From: an uncultured cyanobacterium
GTDB taxonomy: Bacteria > Cyanobacteriota > Cyanobacteriia > Thermostichales > Thermostichaceae
Assembly: GCA_937944885.1 (NCBI GenBank)
Contig: CALFBB010000028.1
Coordinates: 1 to 58,379, forward strand
Length of the DNA stretch: 58,379 nucleotides
Direction of reading: 5' to 3'
The stretch's first letter is position 1, and every line of letters begins with the position of its first letter. The notes under the pieces were generated by a model. The model did not search any database and was not told the DNA's origin. It saw only the letters and a program-made list of their open reading frames with translations. Below, in pieces: positions 16,809 to 25,633 of this stretch. Position numbers and translations under genes: made by a program.

Positions 16809-17302
16809 ATGAACGATACCGATCAGAATATCAAGGAGTTAAAAGACCTATTGCTGGTTTTGACCCAGCAGATAACAGGACTTAACGAGCGAATGGCGCG
16901 GATCGAGGAAGGTTTTTACACCCTCGATAAAAAGATGGATGCCCAGTATGCAGCTCTTGATCAGAAGATAGACACTCGATACGCGGCCCTTGATAGGAAA
17001 GTAGATGCTCGGTACTCAGAGCTTGATCAAAAGATGGGCACTCAGTACGTCGCTCTCGACAAAAGACTAGAGGCCCTCGATAAGCGGATGGAGGTGGGTT
17101 TTACAGAGGTCAGGGGTGAGTTCAGACGAGTCGAAGGCGATTTGCGACGAGTTTTGAGGAAACCTTGAGCAGCCGGATTGATGGGATCAACAAGCGGGTA
17201 GACAACCAAGAGTTTTTTAATCGAGGTATACTCCTAGCCGCGATCGGAGGCCCACTGGGCGCTGTTGCTAAGGTCCTCTTTTTCCCCAACTCAGGCCTCT
17301 AG
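16809..17302 (+). pseudogene. Coiled-coil protein with 11-residue repeats, frameshifted before a C-terminal membrane segment
   Basis: From ATG 16809 the frame runs 119 residues to a stop at 17168. Residues 39-82 are four consecutive 11-residue units (LDKKMDAQYAA, LDQKIDTRYAA, LDRKVDARYSE, LDQKMGTQYVA), a hendecad pattern typical of coiled coils, followed by heptad-like LDKRLEALDKRMEVG. After RRVEGDLRRV the -1 frame continues as FEETLSSRIDGINKRVDNQ and then RGILLAAIGGPLGAVAKVLF, a hydrophobic segment, ending at 17302. The join lies at a TTTT run near 17153. The rebuilt product of about 164 residues, helix plus membrane anchor, looks like the original gene. A sequencing error or programmed slippage cannot be excluded. 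Confidence 0.6.
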
Positions 17303-17467
17303 TCTCTAGGCCCGAACAACGCCCAAGCTGAAACTTTATCAATCCCTGGATAATGAATTTGGCTGCAAAACCCTCCCCGAAATCAGAGAGAGGAAAAGCA
17401 TTGGCTGTACCCCCATGTTGTCGGGCTTACAGTGAAGCAGGGGAATTTTCCGCTACACTTAAAAAGC

Positions 17468-17824
17468 TTAAGAAGCTCTAGACTGCTGCGCCTCGGCGAG
17501 CACCTGGGTAAAGGCTTGCGGGTCCAACATGGCCAAGCGGGCCAGCATTTTCCGGTTTAGTTGGATGTTGGACTTTCTCAGGGCATCGATAAATTCGCTA
17601 TAACGCAAGCCCTGAGCACGGGTGGCAGCATTGATACGGGCAATCCACAGACGGCGGAAATCCCGCTTCTTGCGGCGTCGATCCCGGTAGGCACTGCGCA
17701 AAGCCTTCATCACCTGCTGATTGGCAGTGCGGAACAGCTTTGAACCTGCTCCCCGGAAGCCTTTGGCCAACTTCAGAATTTTCTTGCGGCGTTTGCGGGC
17801 AACATTGCCCCGTTTGACTCTCAT
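17468..17824 (-). CDS. rplT: 50S ribosomal protein L20
   Basis: L20 binds 23S rRNA early in 50S assembly. The 118-residue length and basic sequence ([20 protein letters not shown], then [20 protein letters not shown] and [20 protein letters not shown]) are unmistakable. It follows rpmI by 98 bp on the same strand, the conserved L35-L20 pair. infC, which joins this operon in many bacteria, is 10 kb away. A weak CTTAA/TTAAG hairpin sits at the stop codon. Confidence 0.98.
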   Translation of the reverse strand: MRVKRGNVARKRRKKILKLAKGFRGAGSKLFRTANQQVMKALRSAYRDRRRKKRDFRRLWIARINAATRAQGLRYSEFIDALRKSNIQLNRKMLARLAMLDPQAFTQVLAEAQQSRAS

Positions 17825-17922
17825 AGTCGGTACTCGAGTATAAAGTTGAACTGCTTGAACGAACCTAGTGTTGGTTGAACCGTTGAACGGTAACCGGAAC
17901 TGGGGATCCCTTTCAGGAAATC

Positions 17923-18123
17923 CTAATGGGTGTTGGGCAACATCAGACGCACATTGATTTCATCCCGTTTATCCACAAGAGCTACCCCCGCCAATTTGCG
18001 TTTGCGGTTGGTGGTTTTGTGCTCAAACAGGTGGTTGTGCCCGGCTTTGCGACGCATAAATTTACCGCTGCCGGTGAGGCGAAAGCGCTTAGCTGCCCCC
18101 TTGCGAGTTTTAATCTTAGGCAT
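17923..18123 (-). CDS. rpmI: 50S ribosomal protein L35
   Basis: The start is at [17 protein letters not shown] 18123, giving the family-typical 66 residues; the frame is open further upstream to 18192 but that extension is not part of L35. The basic sequence with [20 protein letters not shown] is diagnostic. It is the first gene of an L35-L20 transcript. The 88 bp between it and the methyltransferase gene upstream must contain the promoter unless the two are joined. Confidence 0.97.
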   Translation of the reverse strand: MPKIKTRKGAAKRFRLTGSGKFMRRKAGHNHLFEHKTTNRKRKLAGVALVDKRDEINVRLMLPNTH

Positions 18124-18211
18124 GATGCGAACCGCAGGATGCTTACGGCTGGAGTGAAGGTCACAGTCTTCTAGCATAAGACATAGCCGCAAGAAAGAGC
18201 AAACCTTTATG

Positions 18212-19435
18212 TCACTCCCGTGGCTCCAGAAGCAACACCTGCTGCTGCACCAGTTGCCCTAGCTCCTCAGGGCTTAAAGCCAGGGGCAAGGAGGCCTGAA
18301 TCTCGGCTACGGTGCGGATCCCGTCCACCTGTTGCAAAAAGGCAAAGGCCGCTTCACCGAGAGAAAGGGCTTCATAGGCATAGTTAAAAATGCTTTGGGA
18401 AGGCCACAAGCCTAGGCAGGGGCTGAGGTGGGCCACAGCAGCCTCAATTGCCTCGACAGACCGCCAATCCTGGTGGGGCAGGGGTGGCTTACCCAGAAAC
18501 AGCTCGTAGTGGGCCACCACGGGATCCAACAACTCAATCAGCCGATAGCGCTGCTGCTCCGGTAGTTGCAAAGCCTGCGCCAACAGAGACTCATCTTTTC
18601 CCAATACCCGCTCCAGCTGCCAAAACTGGGGGTTGGAAAAGCGCAAAAACTGTAAGCCAGAAGCCCGGATTAACTCAAATAAAGTGTCGATGGTGTAATT
18701 GATTTCCTGCGGGTGCAGATACATATCTGCAAAACATTCATCATCCACATTTTCGCTGGCCCAGCGTCTGCGTTCCTGCTGTTGAATAGGATTGTCTGCT
18801 GGCAGGACTTGGAAGAGGCTGCGTCCTATTTTCAGGCCTGTTTGCAATTGCTCGACAGAAGCCAGAGGTTGCTGTTCAGATCCGGTCACGAGTAGGCGGA
18901 TGGCCTTTTGCATCAAGCGAATTTCGTGGCGACCTAATTCTCCATAGACAAACAAATGCAGGATCCCGCCCGGAGCTAATTTACCGGCCAGAGCTTGCAG
19001 CCCGGCAACCGGATCCGGCAGGTGATGAATCATGCCGACGCAATTGATAAAGTCAAATTCACCAGGCAATTGGTCGATATCGTAAACGTTCAGTTCTCGA
19101 AACTGAACCGGCGGGGCCTGCGAGGCCTGACAACGGGCCTGGGCAATTTCTAAGGCTTTGCGGCTGAGATCAAAAGCCCAAATTTCGGCGTCGGGATTTT
19201 GATGGGCGATGTATTCTGTCCCCACGCCGGAGCCGCAGCCGGCATCGAGAATCCGCACCTTGCGCTTGCCGGGATGGATCCCTGTACAGAAAGCATGGGC
19301 CTGGGGCCAGCTCCAACGCCAGTTCCAGCCTGGGGGGGGGAGGGTAGCTATCGGCTGTGGCGGAAAAGGATAGTGTTCGTACAACTGCCGCACTTGGTGC
19401 AGGATCTGCTCGGCGGTGGGAGAAGTGGGCTGCAT
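18212..19435 (-). CDS. Class I SAM-dependent methyltransferase
   Basis: The 407-residue protein has SAM-binding motif [21 protein letters not shown] near residue 60, acidic motif [20 protein letters not shown], and post-motif [20 protein letters not shown]. The first 230 residues form the methyltransferase domain; the last 150, with [16 protein letters not shown] and a helical end, resemble an accessory C-terminal domain found in cyanobacterial relatives. The substrate is unknown. The protein is soluble. It lies upstream of rpmI on the same strand and is divergent from glcD, with 200 bp between them. Confidence 0.85.
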   Translation of the reverse strand: MQPTSPTAEQILHQVRQLYEHYPFPPQPIATLPPPGWNWRWSWPQAHAFCTGIHPGKRKVRILDAGCGSGVGTEYIAHQNPDAEIWAFDLSRKALEIAQARCQASQAPPVQFRELNVYDIDQLPGEFDFINCVGMIHHLPDPVAGLQALAGKLAPGGILHLFVYGELGRHEIRLMQKAIRLLVTGSEQQPLASVEQLQTGLKIGRSLFQVLPADNPIQQQERRRWASENVDDECFADMYLHPQEINYTIDTLFELIRASGLQFLRFSNPQFWQLERVLGKDESLLAQALQLPEQQRYRLIELLDPVVAHYELFLGKPPLPHQDWRSVEAIEAAVAHLSPCLGLWPSQSIFNYAYEALSLGEAAFAFLQQVDGIRTVAEIQASLPLALSPEELGQLVQQQVLLLEPRE

Positions 19436-19635
19436 GGCGATTCATCAGGGAAGAACTTGCGGGGCTGGGTGTCTGTCTGCAGGAGTACAGGCTGCTCGGT
19501 GAACGGGCTACCGTTGGATGTTGAGGATTGATGTTGAGGCTGGCCTGTCCTCTCTGTCTAAGTGCTGGAAAGGTTATCGAGACTCTATCAACAAGACTAT
19601 AGTGACGATAGCCAACTTGATTGCCTTCGCTACCC

Positions 19636-21120
19636 ATGTCTATTCGAGCTGCTCATCCTCTGCAAGGGGGTTTGACCTTCAACTGGCTGAAGCTGGTTGC
19701 TGAGCTGAAGAAGGTGTTGGATCCAGAACGGGTCATCAGCAAACCGGAAGAATTGCTGGTGTACGAATGCGATGGCTTGACGAGCTACCGGCAGATGCCT
19801 GCTTTGGTGGTGTTGCCCCGCAGCACAGAAGAGATGGCAGCAGTGCTCAAGTGCTGTCATCGGTATCGGGTGCCCTTTGTGGCGCGTGGCTCCGGGACGG
19901 GCTTGTCGGGAGGGGCTTTGCCGGTAGAAAACTGTGTGGTGATTGCCACAACCCTGATGAAGCGGATCTTAGAAATTGATCTGGAAAATCGCTACATGGT
20001 GGTGCAGCCAGGGGTGATCAATAGCTGGGTTACGCAAGCGGTTGCTGCGCAGGGCTACTTCTACGCGCCGGATCCCTCCAGTCAGTCGGTTTGCTCCATT
20101 GGGGGAAATGTTGCCGAAAATTCTGGCGGTGTCCATTGCTTGAAATATGGGGTGACAACTAACCACATCCTGGGGCTGAAAGTCGTGTTACCAGACGGGG
20201 AAATTCTTGAGTTGGGCGGTAAAATCCCAGAAATGCCCGGCTACGACCTGGTGGGCTTGTTTGTCGGATCCGAAGGCACTTTGGGTATTGCCAGCGAAAT
20301 CACCCTACGCCTTGTGAAGAGCCCTGAAAAGATTCAAGTCTTGCTAGCGGATTTTGAGAGTGTTGAGGCTGCCGGGGCCGCTGTCTCCGATATCATTGCC
20401 GCCGGGATCATTCCTGCTGGCATGGAGATCATGGATAACTTCAGCATCAATGCGGTGGAGGATGTGGTCAAGTTGGGGTACTACCCACGGGATGCGGCGG
20501 CTATTTTACTGGTGGAAGTGGATGGCCTGACACTGGAAGTAGCAGAAGCTGCCGAGCAGGTGAAGACCGTTTGCTCCCAAAACGGGGCCCGTCAGGTGCA
20601 GGTGGCCTCTGATCCTGAAGAGCGCCTACAGGTGTGGAAAGGCCGCAAGGCTGCTTTTGCCGCCATGGGTAAGTTAAGCCCCAATTACTATGTGCAGGAT
20701 GGGGTAATTCCCCGCAGTCAGCTTTCCTTTATCTTGAGAGAAATTGAGCGCCTCAGCCGCGAGTATGGTTATCCGGTGGCCAATGTTTTTCATGCTGGCG
20801 ATGGCAATTTGCATCCGCTGATTCTTTACGATGAGGCTGTGCCGGGATCCCTGGAAAAAGTCGAGAAGCTAGGGGGAGAAATTCTCAAGCTGTGTGTGAA
20901 GTTGGGGGGCAGCATCTCCGGTGAACATGGCATTGGCGCCGATAAACGCTGTTATATGCCGGAGATGTTTACGGCTGCCGATTTGGAAACCATGCAATGG
21001 GTTAGACAGGTGTTTGATCCCGAGCATCTTGCCAATCCCGGTAAGATTTTCCCCACGCCGCGCACCTGTGGGGAAGCTGCCCATGCCCATACTCAATGGG
21101 AAGGGATCCCGGCCTTTTGA
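19636..21120 (+). CDS. glcD: Glycolate dehydrogenase subunit GlcD (FAD-linked oxidase)
   Basis: GlcD oxidises photorespiratory glycolate to glyoxylate; cyanobacteria use such a dehydrogenase in place of plant glycolate oxidase. The start is ATG 19636 (MSIRAAHPLQGG), giving 494 residues. The FAD_binding_4 domain covers about residues 45-225 (VARGSGTGLSGGALPVEN, DPSSQSVCSIGGNVAENSGG) and the FAD-oxidase C domain the rest, with VFHAGDGNLHPLILYDE and ISGEHGIGADKRCYMPEMF. D-lactate dehydrogenases share this architecture, so the substrate is inferred from the cyanobacterial context. GlcE and GlcF are not nearby. The gene converges with the AAA ATPase gene 66 bp downstream. Confidence 0.9.
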   Translation: MSIRAAHPLQGGLTFNWLKLVAELKKVLDPERVISKPEELLVYECDGLTSYRQMPALVVLPRSTEEMAAVLKCCHRYRVPFVARGSGTGLSGGALPVENCVVIATTLMKRILEIDLENRYMVVQPGVINSWVTQAVAAQGYFYAPDPSSQSVCSIGGNVAENSGGVHCLKYGVTTNHILGLKVVLPDGEILELGGKIPEMPGYDLVGLFVGSEGTLGIASEITLRLVKSPEKIQVLLADFESVEAAGAAVSDIIAAGIIPAGMEIMDNFSINAVEDVVKLGYYPRDAAAILLVEVDGLTLEVAEAAEQVKTVCSQNGARQVQVASDPEERLQVWKGRKAAFAAMGKLSPNYYVQDGVIPRSQLSFILREIERLSREYGYPVANVFHAGDGNLHPLILYDEAVPGSLEKVEKLGGEILKLCVKLGGSISGEHGIGADKRCYMPEMFTAADLETMQWVRQVFDPEHLANPGKIFPTPRTCGEAAHAHTQWEGIPAF

Positions 21121-21186
21121 GAACGGGAAGGGGGCAAAAGTTGCTCACAGATCCGGAAGACCTAGCCGGAGGACCGCTCCTATCCC

Positions 21187-23082
21187 TCAACTGCTCTGGC
21201 GTTGCCGGTGCAGCTCTTCGTAGGCTTGCCAAAAGTCTGTCTGTTGAATTAGCAAAGTTTTGGCATCGACAACCACGGACTCCGTTCCGCCGGGACGCAT
21301 CGCTTCGGCCCGATGACGACGAATGGCAGCAATGGCTGCTCGGTTGCTCAGCAGAGCCAGGTCGGCGCCACTCCAACCCTCTGTCCGCTCCGCCCAATCA
21401 TCCAAGTCCACATCGGCTGCCAAAGGGCGGGTGCGATTGTGCACGGCCAGGATCTCCCGCCGTCCGGCTTGATCGGGCAGCTCGACACTCAGGTGCAGTT
21501 CTAGGCGACCGGCGCGAGTCAGGGCGGGATCCAAACTGGCTTTGCGGTTGGTAGCAGCCACCAGCAGTACCCCTTGGCTGGAGCGGATCCCGTCCAGTTC
21601 TGAGAGCAGCTGGCCCAACACCCGGTCGCTCACGCCACTGTCGCCGGAGTAGCTCCCCCGTGCCGGGGCTAGGGTATCAATTTCGTCGATAAACACCACA
21701 CAGGGGGCACATTGGCGGGCGCGGGCAAAGAGCTCCCGCACCGCTTGTTCGGAGGATCCCACCCATTTGCTCAGCAATTCTGGGCCGGATACCGCAATAA
21801 AATTGGCCTTGGCTTGAGAGGCAATGGCCTTGGCCAACAGGGTTTTACCCGTTCCGGGTGGGCCACTGAGGAGTACCCCTTTCGGAGTTTGTGCTTGCGC
21901 CTGCTCATATAGCTCCGGGTGCAACAGGGATCCCTCAATAGCCTCTTGCAAGATTTGTTTGGCTTGGTCCAATCCCCCGATTTGCTCCCAGCTCACCTGC
22001 GGAGACTCAATCTCCACCGAACGCAGCACCGCCGGTTTCACCTGTTGCAGGGCCAATTGAAAGTCAGAAGCAGAAACCGTCAAGGACTCCGGCACAGGGG
22101 ATCCCAAATCCGGTATTTGTCGCCGCAACGCCGCATAGGCTGCCGCCTGACACAGACCGCGCAGATCTGCCCCGACAAAGCCCAGGGTTTGATCCGCTAG
22201 GCTATCCAGATCCACATCCGCATCCAAAGGCATATCCCGGGTGTGAATGGCAAGAATTTCCCGCCGCCCCTCCCGATCCGGCACCTTGAAGATCACCTCC
22301 CGGTCAAACCGCCCTGGACGACGCAGCGCCGGATCAATAGCCTCCGGTCGGTTGGTGGCAGCCAGCACCACGATGCCTCTGTGGGTGGCAAACCCATCCA
22401 TCAACCCCAACATTTGGGCCACCAGACGCTTTTCTACCTCTCCCTCCACTGCCGCGCGGTTGGGCACCAAAGCGTCGATTTCATCAATAAACACCAAACA
22501 GGGAGCTGATTTGACTGCCTTTTCAAACACCTGCCGCAGCCGGGCCTCTGCTTCGCCGTAGTACTTGCCGATGATCTCCGGACCTACAATGGCAATGTAG
22601 TTGACCCCTAGGCTTTCGGCTAGGGCACGGGCAGTCAGGGTTTTTCCTGTGCCAGGGGATCCCACCAGCAATACCCCCCGCGGTGGTTCTAACCCCAATT
22701 TGGCCAGCAGTTCCGGTCGCTTTAAGGGAATTTCCACCATTTCCCGCAGAATTTGCAGTTGCTCCTTCAGTCCCCCCACATCCTTGAGGCGGGGCCCCCT
22801 CTGGCCAGACATGGCAGTCGCTTCGGGTGTAGACGTAGCAGGGGTAGCGGTTTGCTGTACCTGAGGCTCACTGCTCCAGGAGGGATCCCCCCCGCCGGTG
22901 GCGGTTTGGACGCTGCTGCGGCGGGGTGGAATCGAGCCGGAACGGGGAATAGAGCTACCGAGGGGGCGACTCTGAATGCGAATTTCGGTCCGTAGCTCCC
23001 CACTTTGCTTTTTCTCATCCAGCTTCTGAGCCAGCTCGATCAGTTGCTCAATACTCTGCACAAAGTCGCTTAGGTTCGCCAT
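21187..23082 (-). CDS. CDC48/p97-like double AAA ATPase
   Basis: The 631-residue protein (start ATG 23082, MANLSDFVQSIEQLIEL) has a helical N-terminus, a low-complexity Pro/Ser/Thr-rich linker to about residue 115, then two complete AAA modules. Module 1 has Walker A GSPGTGKTLTARAL, Walker B CLVFIDEIDALVPN and arginine-finger region DPALRRPGRFDRE. Module 2 has GPPGTGKTLLAKAI, CVVFIDEIDTLAPARG and DPALTRAGRLELH. Both look active. It lacks the CDC48 N-terminal substrate domain, so the linker or coiled N-terminus probably recruits partners. The likely role is protein unfolding or remodelling. An upstream ATG at 23106 is possible. Confidence 0.9.
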   Translation of the reverse strand: MANLSDFVQSIEQLIELAQKLDEKKQSGELRTEIRIQSRPLGSSIPRSGSIPPRRSSVQTATGGGDPSWSSEPQVQQTATPATSTPEATAMSGQRGPRLKDVGGLKEQLQILREMVEIPLKRPELLAKLGLEPPRGVLLVGSPGTGKTLTARALAESLGVNYIAIVGPEIIGKYYGEAEARLRQVFEKAVKSAPCLVFIDEIDALVPNRAAVEGEVEKRLVAQMLGLMDGFATHRGIVVLAATNRPEAIDPALRRPGRFDREVIFKVPDREGRREILAIHTRDMPLDADVDLDSLADQTLGFVGADLRGLCQAAAYAALRRQIPDLGSPVPESLTVSASDFQLALQQVKPAVLRSVEIESPQVSWEQIGGLDQAKQILQEAIEGSLLHPELYEQAQAQTPKGVLLSGPPGTGKTLLAKAIASQAKANFIAVSGPELLSKWVGSSEQAVRELFARARQCAPCVVFIDEIDTLAPARGSYSGDSGVSDRVLGQLLSELDGIRSSQGVLLVAATNRKASLDPALTRAGRLELHLSVELPDQAGRREILAVHNRTRPLAADVDLDDWAERTEGWSGADLALLSNRAAIAAIRRHRAEAMRPGGTESVVVDAKTLLIQQTDFWQAYEELHRQRQSS

Positions 23083-23333
23083 AGCTGGGGTTCCCCATCC
23101 ATACAAGTTGACCTCGTCCTGACCTAGAGCTGAGTTTATCCCTTGCTTGGCTGCAAGAGCCCCAAATGGCCAGTAGATGTGATGTTTAGTATGACCTCTT
23201 TCCCCCGCCTGCCGGCGGTTTTATGCGGCTGATGAGGAGAAGCGCAAAGTCAGAACAGCCAAAGCTGAGACAATCTGTTACAAGGTCCCAATAACAGCCA
23301 GCCTCCTCGGATAGGGCTGTACCTAGAGCCTCC

Positions 23334-24020
23334 TCATGGCCGGCAAGAGCGCAAGGACAGCTGCTCCCGGATCCAGTTCAGCCAGGCATCCAATCCCACC
23401 CCCGTTTTGGCAGAAAGACAAAAAATCGGTACAGTTGGGTTTACCTGGCGAATATTGGCTTGCATACGCTCCAGATCAATCTCCAAAACGGGAACCAAAT
23501 CCACCTTGGTGATCAACAGGCAATCGGCTTCGCGAAACATGATCGGATACTTGAGGGGTTTATCTTCTCCTTCTGTAACACTAAGAAGAGCTACCTTGGC
23601 ATGTTCCCCCACCTCAAACTCCGCTGGACAAACCAGGTTGCCGACATTTTCCACCAAGATTAAATCCAGCTGTCGCACATCCAGCAGCGCTTCCAGTTGG
23701 TGTAAGCCCCCTGCCACCATGGCTGCATCCAAATGACAGGCTCGTCCTGTATTGATGGCAATCACCGGGATCCCGTAGCGCCGCAGCCGTTCTGCATCCA
23801 GCTGAGTGGTCATATCCCCTTCAATCACAGCCAGGCGCAGCTGATCGGCAAGGGCAGCCAAGGTCTTTTCCAGCAGCGAGGTTTTGCCTGCCCCCGGCCC
23901 GCTCATCAGATTCAGGCAGGTTACTCCCCAGCTATCGAAGTGCTCCCGGTTGTGGTCGGCCTGGTGTTGGTTGACATGGAGGAGGTTAATCCCCATATCC
24001 AGCACTTGGTGCATAGTCAA
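23334..24020 (-). CDS. hypB: Hydrogenase nickel-insertion GTPase HypB, metal-binding N-terminus absent
   Basis: HypB is a SIMIBI GTPase that works with HypA to insert Ni into [NiFe]-hydrogenase. The 228-residue protein has P-loop [17 protein letters not shown], switch region [17 protein letters not shown], the metal-site Cys in [13 protein letters not shown] and [17 protein letters not shown], and the G4 motif [10 protein letters not shown]. It lacks the N-terminal CxxCGC and His-rich nickel storage segments of many HypB proteins. The first residues are [20 protein letters not shown]. No other hyp or hydrogenase gene is in the window. cpcS lies 33 bp upstream on the same strand. Confidence 0.92.
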   Translation of the reverse strand: MTMHQVLDMGINLLHVNQHQADHNREHFDSWGVTCLNLMSGPGAGKTSLLEKTLAALADQLRLAVIEGDMTTQLDAERLRRYGIPVIAINTGRACHLDAAMVAGGLHQLEALLDVRQLDLILVENVGNLVCPAEFEVGEHAKVALLSVTEGEDKPLKYPIMFREADCLLITKVDLVPVLEIDLERMQANIRQVNPTVPIFCLSAKTGVGLDAWLNWIREQLSLRSCRP

Positions 24021-24053
24021 GCCTGTCGAGGTTAGGGTACAGAGGAAAAATCC

Positions 24054-24620
24054 TTAAGAAGAAAGGGATTGAGCAATTTCAGACGTAGGGGTGGGGCTGG
24101 CCGAAAGTTTGCGTACCTCTGAACAAAAGGAGGCCATACTGAACCCCCCGAACCGCTTGACCGTACTGGCCCGCAGCCGCAAATTGGGGCTGGCAAACCA
24201 AATGCGCTCCTCCGATTCGGTCATCTCATATTTGGTGTAGAGGGTAAGGGCACCATCTGTCCCCATCACATAGGTGCCGGCCACCGGCACTTTCTCCGCA
24301 TACCCCTGGTCCCGCAACAGTTGCCCGCGCATGGGGTTGGTCTCATCTGGAATGGGTACCAGCACCACATCTCCCTTGTACTCTTCGTTGTCCCAATCCT
24401 GTTCACCATTCCATTGCACCCGTGCTGCCCCCACAGCCCGTCTTGGATCCACCTGAAACAGCTCACAAATACGCAAGACCGCCGGATCGTCTGCTGTCAG
24501 GATGGCGATCTGCACTTTGGATCTGCCCCCCTCAGATCGACGAAAAGCAAGATGGTGGCTGGTACGTTGACTCATCCACTCCCCAGCACTGAGGGCAAAA
24601 AATTCCATTACGGTCATCAT
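24054..24620 (-). CDS. cpcS: CpcS/CpeS-type phycobiliprotein lyase
   Basis: CpcS lyases attach phycocyanobilin to the conserved beta-84 (and allophycocyanin) cysteine of phycobiliproteins. The 188 residues show family blocks: [20 protein letters not shown] near residue 8, VQWNGEQDW near 70, [19 protein letters not shown] near 112, and [17 protein letters not shown] then [14 protein letters not shown] near 138-170. The RTSHHLAF and SPNLRLR signatures distinguish this lipocalin-like family. Subtype (CpcS, CpcU or CpeS) cannot be settled by eye. It precedes hypB by 33 bp; the pair is probably co-transcribed though not functionally linked in an obvious way. Confidence 0.9.
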   Translation of the reverse strand: MMTVMEFFALSAGEWMSQRTSHHLAFRRSEGGRSKVQIAILTADDPAVLRICELFQVDPRRAVGAARVQWNGEQDWDNEEYKGDVVLVPIPDETNPMRGQLLRDQGYAEKVPVAGTYVMGTDGALTLYTKYEMTESEERIWFASPNLRLRASTVKRFGGFSMASFCSEVRKLSASPTPTSEIAQSLSS

Positions 24621-24758
24621 GGCCGACGCGAGAGCCTCAAATCGTTTTGGATAGGGTTTTGGACAAAGATCTATAAAGATTTAAACATCTTAAACATCTT
24701 AAGCCATAGCCATAGATGATAAAGCCTAGGCAAGATTTGCTGATTCTAACCTGACCGG

Positions 24759-25280
24759 CTACCCTTGCTCACGGTTTTGATGTTCCCGCCAAAACTGCTC
24801 CGCAAACGCCACCGTCGGGTGGATGGGCGCTCGTGGGCGGCTGAGCAGAGGCATATTGGCCTCCTCAGGGGTGCGGTTGCCCTTGCGTTGATTGCACCGT
24901 TCACAAGCTGTAACGACATTGTCCCAACTGTGGGATCCTCCTTTAGAAAGAGGCACCACATGATCGAGGGTGAGATTGCTGGTGCTACCACAGTACTGGC
25001 AGGTGTGGTGATCCCGCCGCAACACCTCCCGCCGATTTACCGGCGGTACACGCCAGGTGCGTTCTTTGCCTTTGATGGTGAGGCGAATGTGTTCGGGTAC
25101 CTCAATCACATGGCTAGGGGAGCGCACCTTCCACACCGGCACATTCATCATCGACAGTGGCTCCGCTTTGCCCGTTAGCAGCAACACAATGGCCCGCTTG
25201 ATGTTAATCCGGCTAATAGGCAGATAGTTTTGGGAGAAGACGACTATTGACTGTTCCAGAAGGTGGGTAGCAGCAGTCAT
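24759..25280 (-). CDS. HNH endonuclease domain protein
   Basis: The 173-residue protein has an HNH/zinc module near residues 90-135: CQYCGSTSNLTLDHVVPLSK, GGSHSWDNVV and ACERCNQRKGNR. Two CxxC pairs probably hold zinc, and DH, N and the second basic segment form the catalytic HNH. The first 80 residues (LPISRINIKRAIVLLLTGKAE, VWKVRSPSHVIEVPEHIRL) form the N-terminal region seen in the common cyanobacterial HNH family of unknown role, found as a single chromosomal gene. No intron, phage or methylase gene adjoins it. The start is ATG 25280. Confidence 0.88.
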   Translation of the reverse strand: MTAATHLLEQSIVVFSQNYLPISRINIKRAIVLLLTGKAEPLSMMNVPVWKVRSPSHVIEVPEHIRLTIKGKERTWRVPPVNRREVLRRDHHTCQYCGSTSNLTLDHVVPLSKGGSHSWDNVVTACERCNQRKGNRTPEEANMPLLSRPRAPIHPTVAFAEQFWREHQNREQG

Positions 25281-25633
25281 GGTTTGGCTCTTCCATTTGC
25301 CGCCATTCTCCTGAGGAATTGATCGAATGGCAAGCTTTTCCCCAGCATTGGGATGAGTTCGCCAAGGGAAACCTCCGGAACATCCCTCCCAAGGTAACTA
25401 AATTACGGTGTAGCTTTTTGTAGTATAAGACCATCCTGGGATCCCGCTGTTTATCTTTTGTTTATCTTTAAGGATCTTAAGGATCCGGCTGCAACCTAGG
25501 GCAGGGTTGTAAGGGCAGCATCACAGGAGAATCCTGCAACAACGCAGAGAGCTTAGACATTGCAGAGTTTCTTACGATCGGGAAAAGAAGAGATGGGCTA
25601 CCATCCGGGTGATGGTCGGATCCCGTTTAGCCC
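25281..25633. other. Intergenic region; short possible gene fragment
   Basis: This 353-bp gap lies between divergent HNH and GH57 genes. A plus-strand frame open from 25271 to the stop at 25423 reads SPEELIEWQAFPQHWDEFAK then NLRNIPPKVTKLR, with the composition of real protein, but it has no ATG. TTG 25319 would give 34 residues. It could be a very small gene or a relic; I cannot name it. The rest is AT-richer (25420-25480) and probably holds the GH57 promoter. Confidence 0.35.
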
